Source of the DNA: Paramecium octaurelia
Taxonomy: Eukaryota > Ciliophora > Oligohymenophorea > Peniculida > Parameciidae
DNA: 64,000 bases
Reading direction: 5' to 3'
Assembly (NCBI GenBank): GCA_905182995.1
Contig: CAJJDP010000003.1
Span: 377,820 to 441,819, forward strand
A model generated the notes under the pieces. It saw only the letters and a program-made list of their open reading frames with translations, made no database searches and was not told the origin of the DNA. Numbering within the stretch: the stretch's first letter is position 1; the number at the start of each line of letters is the position of its first letter. The translations under genes were made by a program, and so were the position numbers. This document shows positions 45,162-57,255 of the stretch, piece after piece.

Positions 45162-46887
45162 ATGAAACCATAAATTTGTTTATTAGGCATTCAGAAGTTT
45201 GCCAAAGATAAATAGGTTTTGAAATAATTGTAAGAATAATTAGGAGATAAATTTATCAATCCTAGCGAAATTATTAAGCCTAAAATGAAGCCATTTTGTT
45301 TTTTGTAATTCATTGATGAGGATTAAAAAAATGTAATAGTTGAGTTTATAATAAAGAATTTTGTTAAGTTAATTGAAGATAATCCAGAATTGAAACTTAG
45401 GATAGGAGAGGTTCATAATGAAAATGCTTTTGAAAAATAATTAGAGAAGAAAATTAAACAATAAAAATAGAATGAAGAAGAAGTCAAGCAATTTTAAGAA
45501 AAGCATTAGAATAGAGATGTCATTGAAAGAAAGGATAATGAATTAGCATTATAAACAGCTCCACTTTATTAAGTTAAATATGAAGAATAAATTGAACAGA
45601 AGATGGCTGAACTAAAAAAGGTAATTAAAAAATTAAGAAATTAATTTATATAAAAAAATGGTAAAGAGTATTCCCCTGATTGGATTCTAGAGTAATTTTA
45701 CATATAATACTAGTACAAATTTAATTAAACTAAATGAGCCAATAACTTGTGATGAATAATTTAGATTTAATTATCGAAACAAAAGCGAATTTACAATCAG
45801 CTATAATAGTTAAAAAGAAGTTTGTGTCGGTTTTAATGTGGGTTCAGTCCAAAAAAATAATGATAGTGTTGAATCAGTATTAAATAATCATTATAAAAAG
45901 CCTAACACATGTCCAGTAACACCTGCTATCGCTATGGAAATTGCCAATAAATTTTAGACATACTTATAATCCTCTAAATTTTAACCTTTTAATAGATAAA
46001 ATGGGAGTGGAGTATGGAGGATGTTGAGTGTTAGAAAGAGTGACAGGACTAAGTAATTACTAATAAGTGTAAGCATCAATAAAGACAATTTATAATAAGA
46101 TGAATATGCTTAGGTTTGTGATGAATTAATTACACTATTTGACACTGCTTATGGGGAATTCAGTTTACAAGGATTATTATTAATGCATTCAAATAAATTG
46201 GGTTAGGATTTAGCTAGTTCTGGTGATGACACAAAAATATTATTTGGAAATTCGTATTACTAAGAAATCATCTTAGACAAAAAAATCAATATATCTTACA
46301 ATGCCTTTTCTTAGAATCACACACCTCAATGTGATAAATTATATTAAGTAATTATTGATCTTTGTAAAAACAAAAAAATCACCAAGTTTTTGGATTTGTG
46401 TGCTGGTAGTGGTACTATAGGGATTTGTGTGAGTGATTAAATTCAAGATATTTTAGCTATTGAAATGAATAAGTCTTCATGTGAGGACGCTAGTGAAAAC
46501 TATAAATTAAATAATCTTCAAAATTGTTAAATTATTTGTTCAAAGGTGGAAGATGTTATAAAAAAGGTTGCTCAAGATTTAAAGAGTTTTGAAGGGAAAT
46601 AGCAACTGATGGCTTGTTTAGATCCACCTAGAGCTGGAGTCCTTAATAATGTTATCGAAGCTATCAGAACTTGTAAGGGTATAGATCACATTATTTATGT
46701 TTCTTGTTCTCCTCCTCAGGTAATTGATAATTTAATTTAACTCTGCTTACCTCAATCTAAAAAGAATAAAGCTCCTGGATTTAAGTTAGTAAATGTGACT
46801 TTAGTTGATATGTTCCCTTAAACAAGTCATTTTGAAGCAGTATTCTATTTAGAGAGAGATTATGGTATATTATCTGAGCTGATGTGA
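45162..46887 (+). CDS. tRNA (uracil-5-)-methyltransferase, TRMT2A/TrmA-like, 567 aa
   Basis: SAM-dependent RNA m5U methyltransferase, expected to methylate U54 in tRNA. The N-terminal 170 residues are Lys/Gln/Glu-rich and helical, ending EQIEQKMAELKKVIKKL, the segment that precedes the catalytic part in TRMT2 proteins. Then come FNYRNKSEFTIS, NVGSVQKNN, NGSGVWRMLSVR, the SAM motif LDLCAGSGTIGICVS, CLDPPRAGVLNNVI and the catalytic-Cys motif HIIYVSCSPPQVIDN, with final MFPQTSHFEAVFYLER. A 22-nt intron (GTAATTTTACATA..ACTAG) joins the two parts; 568 codons remain. The canonical SCNP is SCSP here, a mild change next to the nucleophile Cys. No RRM was recognised at the N-terminus, though the first 80 residues could be a diverged one. 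Confidence 0.88.
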
Positions 46888-47581
46888 GATAAATATGAAT
46901 GTGTTGTATAATAAGAATATATAAGGATATTTCTAAAGAGTTTTCACCTTATTTAATTTATATGTGAATGATTCAAATATTTAATAATCTAAGATTCATT
47001 TGTCTTATTAGTATCCTAAAATTAGGGCTAATTGAGTCTAAGCAATTTTCTTGTTAAATTTAGAATTTGTCAATTTATACAATATGATGTCCTAATTTTT
47101 ACATACATTAGTTTTTTAATATATGATGTCATATTTTTTGTTATCCATTTTTAATTCTTTAATACGAAATCCCTTGCTCTTATTTTTAGTAATGCAAGTT
47201 CGAAGCTTCATTTATAAGGAAACTAATCCCCTTTTTTAAATCAAATGTTCTCAAAAAAATATGCATTTAAAAGTAATTCTTTCTCTATTATTTAAGTGTT
47301 AATAAGTTAGATATCCAAATTAGTCTGCCATTTTGTATAAGCATCCTACTACATGAATATGCTGATTTTCGTTTTGTTAATTACATGTCATAGATAAAAT
47401 TGTTGATTTTTTAGAGATTAATAATTCTTGAGTGATTCAAGGGATAGGCAGTTTCTGATGCTCCTTGCAAATCTTAATTTATAAATTTGAATACTGAAAA
47501 TCATAAATATCATAACTATATTTTTTCTATTATAATTATAAATTATTATTGTAATAATAAGAATAATTAAGGGAGGAATTA
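46888..47581. other. Intergenic region, about 0.7 kb
   Basis: AT-rich DNA between the tRNA methyltransferase gene and the small basic gene at 47582. No ORF of protein-like composition noted on either strand. Confidence 0.4.
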
Positions 47582-48094
47582 ATGTCGGATAAATCAGAAT
47601 ATAATAATTAGTTGGTGCAATATGGTTTTTAAGGCAAGCAATTTCCAGTGTCAATTAAAGCAAAATAACTATCAAATTATCCCCTTGTTATGGCATCACT
47701 ATTAGTAATCACAATTAAGTTATAAGAGTAAAAATAATTCCCACGTAAGATACAGTTGCAGTCCCCTTTGAATAGGAAGATATCAAATCATTCATTCAAG
47801 AAATCATTGAGTATAAAAAGGATTTCCACTCCAAAAAGGAAGAACCCAACTTATGAGGACGCATTATTCATAACGTTGAAACCTCTGACAATTAATCAGA
47901 TAAATGATTCAAGAGCCTAGACTGCTCACTAATTTAGAACAGAATAAGGCAGTCTTAAGGACACTGGAAAATTATGGTCTTGCCAATCAAAGAGAGCATC
48001 CCATTTTTTTCGTTCAAGAAACAAATCTGCTCACTATAATTAGAATCAACAATAATTCAAAATAACTAGAAATGGTAGAGTGGAATTTTTGTGA
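47582..48094 (+). CDS. Small basic hypothetical protein, 170 aa (159 if spliced)
   Basis: Not recognised. Starts MSDKSEYNNQLVQYGFQGKQ and is open to a TGA at 48092. It is rich in Lys, Arg, Ser and Gln (SFKKSLSIKRISTPKRKNPT, KRASHFFRSRNKSAHYNQNQ). It looks like a short, largely disordered, phosphorylatable protein. A possible 33-nt intron (GTTATGGCATC..AATTAAG) lies in the first third and keeps the frame, so both forms are possible. Supported by composition and frame length only. Confidence 0.45.
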
Positions 48095-48634
48095 TTTTTT
48101 AATTTACTATATATGTTTATTGCATACTTAAATATGACTTATATCCCATTTTTAATATATTATTATTGAATAAGATGTAAATTTAATGATGTAAAATCAG
48201 ATAAATTTTAAGATTTTGATTAAGTTATTTATTATATTACAAATAATTTAAAAAACATATTCAAAATAAACAATAAATCAGTTTTGGTGAATTATAACGA
48301 AACTTATTGGTGGTGTGTAATTGAAAGACTGTGAGTATCAAAAATAAATTAAAATAACTACTAATTTAGTAGTAAAATATAAAATTAAATTTATTTAAAC
48401 AAGTATAATGTAGCAAGATACTTTAACATTAATTCTCACTTTGATAAATTTACAATTAGAAACTGCATGAGAACGGGGAATTAAAGTAGGTGGTGTATGA
48501 TAAATGGCGTCATTCAGAGGCAATAAATGAATCTAATTTTGATGATGACACATTTTCTAATAAAAGTTTAATGAGGAGAGAGTATTAAATAAGAAAATCA
48601 ATGATTTTTGATAATAAAATTTTAATTAAAAATA
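48095..48634. other. Intergenic region upstream of Ca2+ pump
   Basis: AT-rich. A frame without ATG at about 48446-48651 reads protein-like for some 65 codons (for example KWRHSEAINESNFDDDTFSN) and overlaps the start of the Ca2+ pump in another frame. It may be a relic, an unrecognised exon or chance; I do not call a gene. Confidence 0.35.
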
Positions 48635-51600
48635 ATGACATCTTAGCTAGATGAGAATCTTCTGGTTGGAAGTACTTTGTCTGACTTTGGAATGACAGCA
48701 AAGGAATTATCGTAAAAGATATATCGAATATTAAAGCAACTTGTTTGTTCCAGACAATGTGAGAGATGGATCAAGTTTGGTATAGTTGGGAAGACATGGA
48801 AAGATAGATGGGTTGATGAAGAAGTTGAGGACAGATCCAAAGGTATATCAGAAAATATATATATATAGAAAGGGTTAGATAGCAGTAATATCAATGATAT
48901 GGAATTGAGAGTCAAGAAGTAAGATATGTATATTTAACTATAGTTTTGGTGACAACAAGCCTGAAATAAAAGAACCAAAGACGCTTTTGGAATATGTAAG
49001 ATTATGAGTTGATTTATCAGATCCTTGAAAACTTCGAAGATCCAATGCTTAGAATACTGTGTTTGGCTGCAGCTGTAAACTTGATTATAGGTGTATGGAC
49101 AGAAGGATGGAAAGAAGTATTGATTAATAAGATTTGATTAGGGATGGATGGATGGAATGGCAATTTTCATAGCAGTTATTATAATCGTATCAGTTACAGC
49201 AGGAAATAATTATGTGAAAGACTAGTAATTCAGAAAATTGAATGCAATAGCAGAAAATAGAAATGTGAATGTAAAAAGAGGGGGTAAAATAGTGAGCACT
49301 AATATATATGAATTGGTTGTTGGAGACATTATGATTGTTGATACAGGTGAGAAGTTGCCTGTTGATGGAGTTGTTATAGAATCAAGTGAATTAACAGCAG
49401 ATGAGTCTTCAGTTACAGGAGAAACAAATCCGATCAAAAAGAATGTTCCACACTAATATGAATAGCAAGAGAAAAGTAATCCATTTTTGATAAGTGGTTC
49501 ATCAATCATTGAAGGTACCGGCGAAATTCTCATCTTGGCAGTTGGAGAGAATTCATAATGGGGAATTTCTAAAAAATTAATGACTCAATAAGCTAAAGAT
49601 GATAAAACACCTTTGTAAGAGAAATTGGGTATTTTGGCTGATTAAATTGGTGAATATGGGTTAAAAGCAGCCGTAACTACATTTATTGCAATGACACTTC
49701 ATTTACTCTATGATGCAGTGTTTAATGAATATCCCTTGTTCTCTGCTCATGCCGTAAAAGAAATACTCAATTTCTTCATTGTCTCAGTTACAATTATTGT
49801 AGTTGCTGTCCCTGAAGGATTACCATTGGCTGTTACAATAGCTTTGGCATATTCTGTTGGTAAAATGAAGGATGAAAAAAATCTCGTTAGATTTTTATCT
49901 GCATGTGAAACAATGGGAGGAGCAAACAATATTTGCAGTGATAAAACTGGTACCTTGACTGAAAATAAAATGACTGTCACCAATTTATACATTGAAGATA
50001 CTGATTTTAGTAAGTTAGATCCTAAAGCCATTAAAAATTCAACTTTAGAATTACTATGTGAAGGCATCTGTTTGAATTCTATGGCACATCCACAAATAGA
50101 TGAATCTGGTAAATTTGAGCATATTGGTAATAAAACTGAATGTGCATTATTGGAAATGAGTTACAAATTTGGATATGATTTCAGATAGATTAGATAAAAT
50201 ATGGGAGAAAAGATCAAAAAGAAGTTCCCTTTCAGTTCAGAGAAAAAGAAGATGACAATCATTTTAGATCCAAAAGGAGACAGAACTTAATTCAAAATTT
50301 ATACTAAAGGTGCTCCAGACATGCTTTTAGATAAATGTTCACATTACATAAATGCCGAAGGAAGAGCTGTTGTGTATTTATAATTTCTAATTTTTTTAGG
50401 ATTACCAATGATTATAAACAAAAAATTAATAGTGTTATTAAGAATTATGCATCCTAATCATTAAGATCAATCTTATTGTTGTATAGAGAAACCATGATCT
50501 AAGGAAGACCATCAAAACCAGAAGAATTTAACAATGTGGAAGATATGATTGACAAATCTTATACAATCATTGGAGTGACTGGCTTATAAGATCCATTGAA
50601 AGAGGGAATCATCAAAGCAGTCTAATAATGTAAGGAAGCAGGAGTTACTGTAAGAATGGTTACAGGTGATAATTTTGATACTGCAGTTGCCATTTCCAAG
50701 AAAGCAGGAATCTTACCACCAAATTATGAGCATCATGATGATTCACTTGCTGTAATGGAAGGAAAGACCTTCAGATAAATGGTTGAAGGATTGGAGTATG
50801 AGAAAGATGAACAAGGAAATGAAATACCAAAAGTGAAGAATTTATAGAATTTCACTACAATTGCTTAAGAATTAAGAGTCTTAGCCAGATCTTCTCCAGA
50901 AGACAAGTTTTTATTGGTCACTGGTCTGAAATAACTTGAGAATGTTGTAGCAGTAACAGGAGATGGTACAAATGATGCACCAGCATTAAAAAAGGCAGAT
51001 GTAGGTTTTGCTATGGGAATCTAAGGAACTGAAGTTGCTAAGGAAGCAGCAGGTATTATCCTTCTAGATGACAATTTTGCTTCAATTGTAACAGCCATGA
51101 AATGGGGTAGAAATATCTTCGATTGCATCAGAAAGTTCCTTGTATTTTAAGTAACTGTCAATGTGGTTGCAGTATCTATGGCATTCTTGGGAGGAGTCTT
51201 CTTAAAGGAGTCTCCCTTAACAAGTATTCAAATGTTGTGGGTTAATCTTATTATGGATACATTGGCATCTTTGGCATTGGCCACTGAACCTCCCACTGAT
51301 GAATTATTGACACGTAAACCATATGGAAGAAAAGAACACATGATCACACCAGGAATGTGGAGGAGTATCATATGTCAAGCAGCATTTTAACTCTTTGTTC
51401 TTTTGATCGTTTTATTCAGTGGAGACTCCATTTTTGGTATTGAATCTAGTAGAGGACATAGATTGGATGAAGAATATAAGTATCTATAAAACATTATCTT
51501 ATTTTAGCCCTGTCTATCAAGAACATTATACTATCTTCTTCCATATTTTTGTGTTCTTGTAAGTCTTCAATGAAATCAATGCTAGAAAATTGAAAAAGAC

Positions 51601-53378
51601 TGAATTGAATGTATTTGATGGGTTCTTTAACAACTATCTTTTCATATGCGTTATTGTTGGAACTATTATTGTTCAAATTCTTATTGTGTAAATTTTCAGC
51701 TTATAATCTCATTAGTTAATTTGGTGGAAAAGCAATCAAAGTCACTCCCCTTGATTTTGCCCATCATGTCGCTTGNGCATCCTAATCATTAAGATCAATC
51801 TTATTGTTGTATAGAGAAACCATGATCTAAGGAAGACCATCAAAACCAGAAGAATTTAACAATGTGGAAGATATGATTGACAAATCTTATACAATCATTG
51901 GAGTGACTGGCTTATAAGATCCATTGAAAGAGGGAATCATCAAAGCAGTCTAATAATGTAAGGAAGCAGGAGTTACTGTAAGAATGGTTACAGGTGATAA
52001 TTTTGATACTGCAGTTGCCATTTCCAAGAAAGCAGGAATCTTACCACCAAATTATGAGCATCATGATGATTCACTTGCTGTAATGGAAGGAAAGACCTTC
52101 AGATAAATGGTTGAAGGATTGGAGTATGAGAAAGATGAACAAGGAAATGAAATACCAAAAGTGAAGAATTTATAGAATTTCACTACAATTGCTTAAGAAT
52201 TAAGAGTCTTAGCCAGATCTTCTCCAGAAGACAAGTTTTTATTGGTCACTGGTCTGAAATAACTTGAGAATGTTGTAGCAGTAACAGGAGATGGTACAAA
52301 TGATGCACCAGCATTAAAAAAGGCAGATGTAGGTTTTGCTATGGGAATCTAAGGAACTGAAGTTGCTAAGGAAGCAGCAGGTATTATCCTTCTAGATGAC
52401 AATTTTGCTTCAATTGTAACAGCCATGAAATGGGGTAGAAATATCTTCGATTGCATCAGAAAGTTCCTTGTATTTTAAGTAACTGTCAATGTGGTTGCAG
52501 TATCTATGGCATTCTTGGGAGGAGTCTTCTTAAAGGAGTCTCCCTTAACAAGTATTCAAATGTTGTGGGTTAATCTTATTATGGATACATTGGCATCTTT
52601 GGCATTGGCCACTGAACCTCCCACTGATGAATTATTGACACGTAAACCATATGGAAGAAAAGAACACATGATCACACCAGGAATGTGGAGGAGTATCATA
52701 TGTCAAGCAGCATTTTAACTCTTTGTTCTTTTGATCGTTTTATTCAGTGGAGACTCCATTTTTGGTATTGAATCTAGTAGAGGACATAGATTGGATGAAG
52801 AATATAAGTATCTATAAAACATTATCTTATTTTAGCCCTGTCTATCAAGAACATTATACTATCTTCTTCCATATTTTTGTGTTCTTGTAAGTCTTCAATG
52901 AAATCAATGCTAGAAAATTGAAAAAGACTGAATTGAATGTATTTGATGGGTTCTTTAACAACTATCTTTTCATATGCGTTATTGTTGGAACTATTATTGT
53001 TCAAATTCTTATTGTGTAAATTTTCAGCTTATAATCTCATTAGTTAATTTGGTGGAAAAGCAATCAAAGTCACTCCCCTTGATTTTGCCCATCATGTCGC
53101 TTGCATTATTATTGGAATGTGTAGTTTGGGTGTTGGATACTGTATTAAATAAATCCCTGATCAATACTTCTAATCCATTGAATTATTTAAGGAACAAGTT
53201 GCCCCTGAAGCTGATCCTGATACTATATAGGTATATTGATCAATCTATCATTTTTAAGGGTAAAATAAAAAGACCTTCCACATTCCTTAGAAAGAAGAGA
53301 GCCATAGAAAATAAATAACCAAGGAAGGGTTCTTAAGAAATAGAAATGAAAGCTGGAACTAGTGGTTTTAAACAATGA
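48635..53378 (+). CDS. Plasma-membrane-type Ca2+-ATPase (P2B), assembly-duplicated; 1076 aa when collapsed
   Basis: P-type ATPase exporting Ca2+. Motifs in order: an actuator loop with [11 protein letters not shown], transmembrane [15 protein letters not shown], phosphorylation site [15 protein letters not shown], nucleotide-binding [31 protein letters not shown] and hinge [22 protein letters not shown]. The helix [21 protein letters not shown] and a short basic tail ([16 protein letters not shown]) follow. The overall pattern is that of PMCA pumps; a calmodulin-binding role for the tail is inference. Sequence 50449-51775 is repeated at 51777-53103 around an N. Collapsing this (1328 bp) and removing seven introns (25, 25, 25, 26, 28, 28 and 28 nt) leaves exactly 1077 codons, so the gene is probably intact. 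Confidence 0.93.
51776..51776. other. Single-N contig join
   Basis: One N between two copies of the same 1.3-kb Ca2+-ATPase segment. Confidence 0.9.
51777..53103 (+). repeat. Redundant copy of Ca2+-ATPase segment after N at 51776
   Basis: Repeats 50449-51775 with a constant offset of 1328. I noticed no differences in the parts I compared. The copy before the N stops abruptly; the second runs on to the true 3' end. Best read as an unmerged contig overlap. Confidence 0.92.
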
Positions 53379-53424
53379 AATTTTATTATTTTAAGATTAA
53401 GAATTTAAATTATAAACTTAACTA

Positions 53425-55402
53425 TCAAGCTTATAAAAATGATCTCTATTACGTGTATTTAATGAATGATTGTGTCAGCTGGGTTTAATCTGTGTAAATG
53501 TAGAAACTAATCTTATTTTAATACAGGGTTTGTTATTAAATCAAATCTTACATAGGGGGGTATAGCATCAATGTTTATTAACATTAATGACCGCAGTAGA
53601 TATTTTAAGAATATTAAATTGAATTGTAGGGGCCAATCTTCCTTAATAAAAAATTAGTGATAGGTTGATTAAGTTAGAATTCTTAACTGTTGTTAAATTG
53701 GAACTCTTCATAAGTTTAGGGATTTAAAATTATATTGGTTTCTAAATTTAAATCAATCTTTTTGCTTGTCAAAAACGAAAACTCAAATTTGATAAGCTTT
53801 TACACTTCTATTTTACTCTGACTTTATAGAGATTCATCTGCCACCTTTTTTATAAAATCTAAATCTTATTGGCATTTCTTTTCAGCAGTTTTGTTTTGTA
53901 ATGGATTTAGATTCAATTCATTTGTAACATTCAGATTTATTGTAGAATTGCAGTTGGCTAACTTCAAACAAGATTCAAAAATGTTAACTATAATTTAGGA
54001 TAGGAATTTAGAGTTTACATTAACCTTAAAATCCTCCAGTTACAAATAGTGATGAAATCTCATTTTTTATTTCATACTCATATAGGAGAAGTGTTGTTAC
54101 AAGTTATTAAGAAAGGTTTTAAGATTAATTTTATTATAAGTTGCCAAAGTACTATTGATTTTAGTGGAATGAACAAAAAAGTAAAAGTTTTAAAAGTGGT
54201 TCATAATAGTTAAATTCATACACTTAATTTACCAAAATTTATTATTATCCAATGAACTCAACTTTAAGCCTATTATTTCTTTGTAGAAATGCTAATGTGC
54301 TACTGAAAGTTGATTAGAAGCATATTAAATAACTTTGCTTAAGAATCGAATTTGTTCTTCGCTTTTAGGTAACTGTTAAGGAGGTTTTTCTTCCTTAACG
54401 ACAATCAGTAAATAATTCTTGCCATAATTCATAGATTTGATATCAATATTGACAATTATATTGGTTCCTTTGACTTAATTATAAAACACGCCTTCCATTT
54501 ATTCGGTCTGTTCACTGGATTATTATTGTTCATCTGAAGAGTTTTATTTACTCTTATAGAAGGCATATTCCTCCAAGGTTTATTTTTTATTGCCTAGCCG
54601 TCTTAGAGATAACTCACTTGATCTTTAAATGTTTATGTTCTATAAATCAACAAAAGTTGGTATTTAACCCTTGGGGACAACAAAGGTGTTTCTCATCATT
54701 TCAATTAAAGTTTTAGTATCTTCAACATTTAAGTTTGTTTAACTAATTTGATTTTGAAATTCGAGCTGGAAAGAGTTGTTTCTGGCATTAAGACTTATTG
54801 CTATAAAGGAATGTGGGATGTATCCCTATGATATGTCTCTTATTATAAAATAAATAATTACTTCAGTTTAAGATTGTAGATCATATATGAAAATGCCAAG
54901 CGAAACATGAATTCGTTATAATGAGAATAGAGTAAAATCAGAAATTACGTCATGAAGGTTAGGATGATATTTCCAAAATCTTAGACAGTAAATAATCCTA
55001 AAATATAAAGTTAGACTGCTGGAACAACAAATAGAGTAAACATCCGCAATTTTATATGACTAAAGAGGAATTGTATTATTGCAATTATGGCTGTTGCCTA
55101 TCCGTAAAGAAATGACGATCTTATAAATATAGATCTACAAATTACTTTTGCTAATTTTGAGATGCTATGTATAAGCTTATAGCTAAGGATACGACATACA
55201 TTAAAAAGTAATAGTAGCCGACCTTTGATGCGAATTTCTGAGCGTAAATCAGAGTTAATAAAATAACTAGACTCGAAAATGCTAATATCACCATTACAAC
55301 GATTTATCCTCCTTACAGCAAATAAAATATGAAGAAGAAGATGCACAATAGCAAAATGGTTATATCTATGATCCTAAAGTATGATTGCCTCTATTTAATC
55401 AT
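53425..55402 (-). CDS. Multi-pass membrane protein with PAS-like and degenerate histidine-kinase-like region
   Basis: Starts MIKQRQSYFRIIDITILLLC. Roughly six hydrophobic segments fill the first 210 residues (CIFFFIFYLL, IVVMVILAFSSLVILLTLIY, AIIAIIQFLF, FGNIILTFMTQFLILL). A soluble part follows: SLNARNNSFQLEFQNQIS and GKNYLLIVVKEEKP look like the ends of a PAS-type sensor fold. Next is a long helical region (HQHFYKEIIGLKLSSLD, FSYMSMKQKMRFHHYLQ) and a tail with SQIIVNIFESCLKLANCN and LRKIGPYNSIQYSQ. This layout recalls ciliate histidine-kinase-like proteins, but no phospho-acceptor H-box or full N/G boxes are evident. Exon joints in the membrane part are not fully resolved. It converges on the Ca2+ pump 46 bp away. 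Confidence 0.4.
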
Positions 55403-55487
55403 CTCAGACTCGTAAAGATCCTCGTATTATTTGCTAATGAAACTTAGGGTCCATTTATTAAATGGTAAATTATTCATAATTATATGA

Positions 55488-56424
55488 TCAGCTGCATGAC
55501 AAAGAATATAATAAAATTATACTCAATCCAATTTAGACTCCCAGAAATCCATATCCGACCTTTCGACAAATAGTTTCATACTCCCCACTCTAAGGCACTT
55601 CGATCAAACTCATAGCTATAAACAATCCCCCCAAAAAACCTCCCAATTCGCCCAAATTGTCATAAAAACTATTTTATCCTGATCCAAAAGTGAACATCAT
55701 TACAAATATTACCACCATAGCAACAAAGCAAACCAAAGCACATTTCATGTCTCCCAAAGCATCTAATTTTTGCCAATATAAAATTATGTACTATTAAATA
55801 TAATAAATTATATACTCCTATCAAAAATCCTACACAAGCATAGATGCAAGCAAAGGTTTCAGAATATGTTGTATATTTGCAAATGTTACACAAATCTCCA
55901 AATATTGCACCACTTACGCCAGCTCCAAAAAATACTATCATTGTTAATTGCAATCCTTATGTAGCCTCTACGATTGAATAACAGATGAATATCATAAAGA
56001 TTGCAATCACTAGATTATAGAAGTCCGTAACCAAGAATAAGGATGTCACCCATCTGAGAATTTCAAAGTTATATTTAACTTCATTTGGATCATTTCCACC
56101 AAAATCCTTCAAAGTTTTCTTGTAAACTGATAAAAATCGATCCTATTTATTGACTCCTCCCACTCCCAGCATTGTGATATATAGAATTATAATCAGAGCT
56201 GAAATTATTGTGGTAAACGAAATAGGTTTAAGTTTTGGACAGAACGATTTCTTCAGCATGTGAAAAAAATTCTCGCCTCTTGGGTCTCCATCAATTCCTC
56301 CTAATGGTTTTAGATGAAGACAATTACCGAACATCGACATCATCTATGATCCTCCATTACCCCTAATGTTCTGATAATTATTTTCCTGGTCGTTGTCATC
56401 GCCCAATCTGTGTATATTTGCCAT
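55488..56424 (-). CDS. Rhomboid-family pseudoprotease, 303 aa
   Basis: Seven-helix rhomboid fold: an N-terminal cytosolic region (MANIHRLGDDNDQENN), TM1 ISFTTIISALIIILYITM, then GNDPNEVKYNFEILRWVTSL leading to TM2 FLVTDFYNLVIAIFMIF and IVEATQG. TM3 is TMIVFFGAGVSGAIFGDLC, and TM4 aligns to the active-site helix as ETFACIYACVGFLIG. TM6 is NLGELGGFLGGLFIAM. The serine motif GASG is replaced (Phe at the Ser position), the TM2 His and Asn are Asn and Ala, and the TM6 catalytic His is Glu (GELGG for GHLGG). It should therefore be inactive, like iRhoms or other pseudo-rhomboids that bind membrane clients for traffic or degradation. A 25-nt intron is removed; 304 codons remain. Divergent from the chromo-domain gene (237 bp apart). 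Confidence 0.78.
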
Positions 56425-56661
56425 TTTATATTTAAATTATTCAATTATTATAGATTATTATTATTATACAAATAATTAACTGATTATAGAAGCATGAAAA
56501 AGAAATGTTAAAATATTTATTATTCCAAATATTTTGTATTTTTTTATGAAAAACTAAAACTAAATTAAACAATAAATGTTATATAATATTTTGATAAACC
56601 ATTGCAATATTTGTCCTACTTAAACATATATAGAGCTCTCTTAATAATTAATTTAACTATT

Positions 56662-57255
56662 ATGAATTCAAAACATCCAGTTGAATTATTGAAGAAAAAG
56701 ATCGATCCTGAAGCCATCATGTATAAGTTTAGATGGAGTAACAATTCAGTATCAATTGAACCTATGACATAATTAACTCCTGAAATGCTGGTTCTCGTCC
56801 ACGATTACGAATTAAAACAATTAGGCCACGACCCTTAAGAACCTAAGCCTCAAAAACACATTAAATAAGATACTTAACCAATAACTTAAATTGCCAATGC
56901 AAAAAAACCAGAGGAACAAAAAAAGGAAAAGAAATCAAATGACAAAGTCGATAAAGCTGAAAAAGTTGTTGAAAAGCCCTAAGAAAAATAAAAACAATAA
57001 TTACCATAGAAAGATCTTGATAATACACTTAACAATAATGTAGGAAATGGTCCTCATAAGCCTCGAAAGAGTAAACTCTGCTAAGTGAAATAAGTTAGAC
57101 ATGACAATGGAAGAGTAGATTTTTTGGTGTGTTTCGAAGATTCTGCTGATTAAAAGTGGATCTCATTAGATGAAATGAAAGAAAAAGCTCCTGTGGCTGT
57201 TTGCGAGTTCTTACTAGGGAAAGTGAAATATGGAGGTACAATGAACAAAAAGTGA
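56662..57255 (+). CDS. Chromo-domain-like protein, 197 aa, intronless
   Basis: A single uninterrupted frame starts MNSKHPVELLKKKIDPEAIM. An N-terminal module (MYKFRWSNNSVSIEPMTQLT) and a C-terminal module (GRVDFLVCFEDSADQKWISL then EFLLGKVKY) both resemble chromo/chromo-shadow folds: an aromatic-rich strand, W plus Ser/Glu, then a C-terminal helix. Between them lies a basic, Lys/Gln/Pro-rich linker with many TAA/TAG Gln codons. This layout resembles small HP1-like chromatin proteins, which bind methylated histone tails and in ciliates also act in DNA elimination. The aromatic cage cannot be fully traced, so ligand binding is uncertain. Confidence 0.6.

Noticed and set aside
47418-47654. Minus-strand ORF MTLEIACLKN with hydrophobic runs
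   Set aside because: AT-rich intergenic DNA read in reverse gives Ile/Tyr/Asn-rich false membrane segments; it also overlaps the plus-strand gene at 47582.
51494-53318. Two Ca2+-ATPase genes in tandem
   Set aside because: Only a partial segment is repeated, it straddles an N, and the first copy has no 3' end; one complete gene results after collapse.
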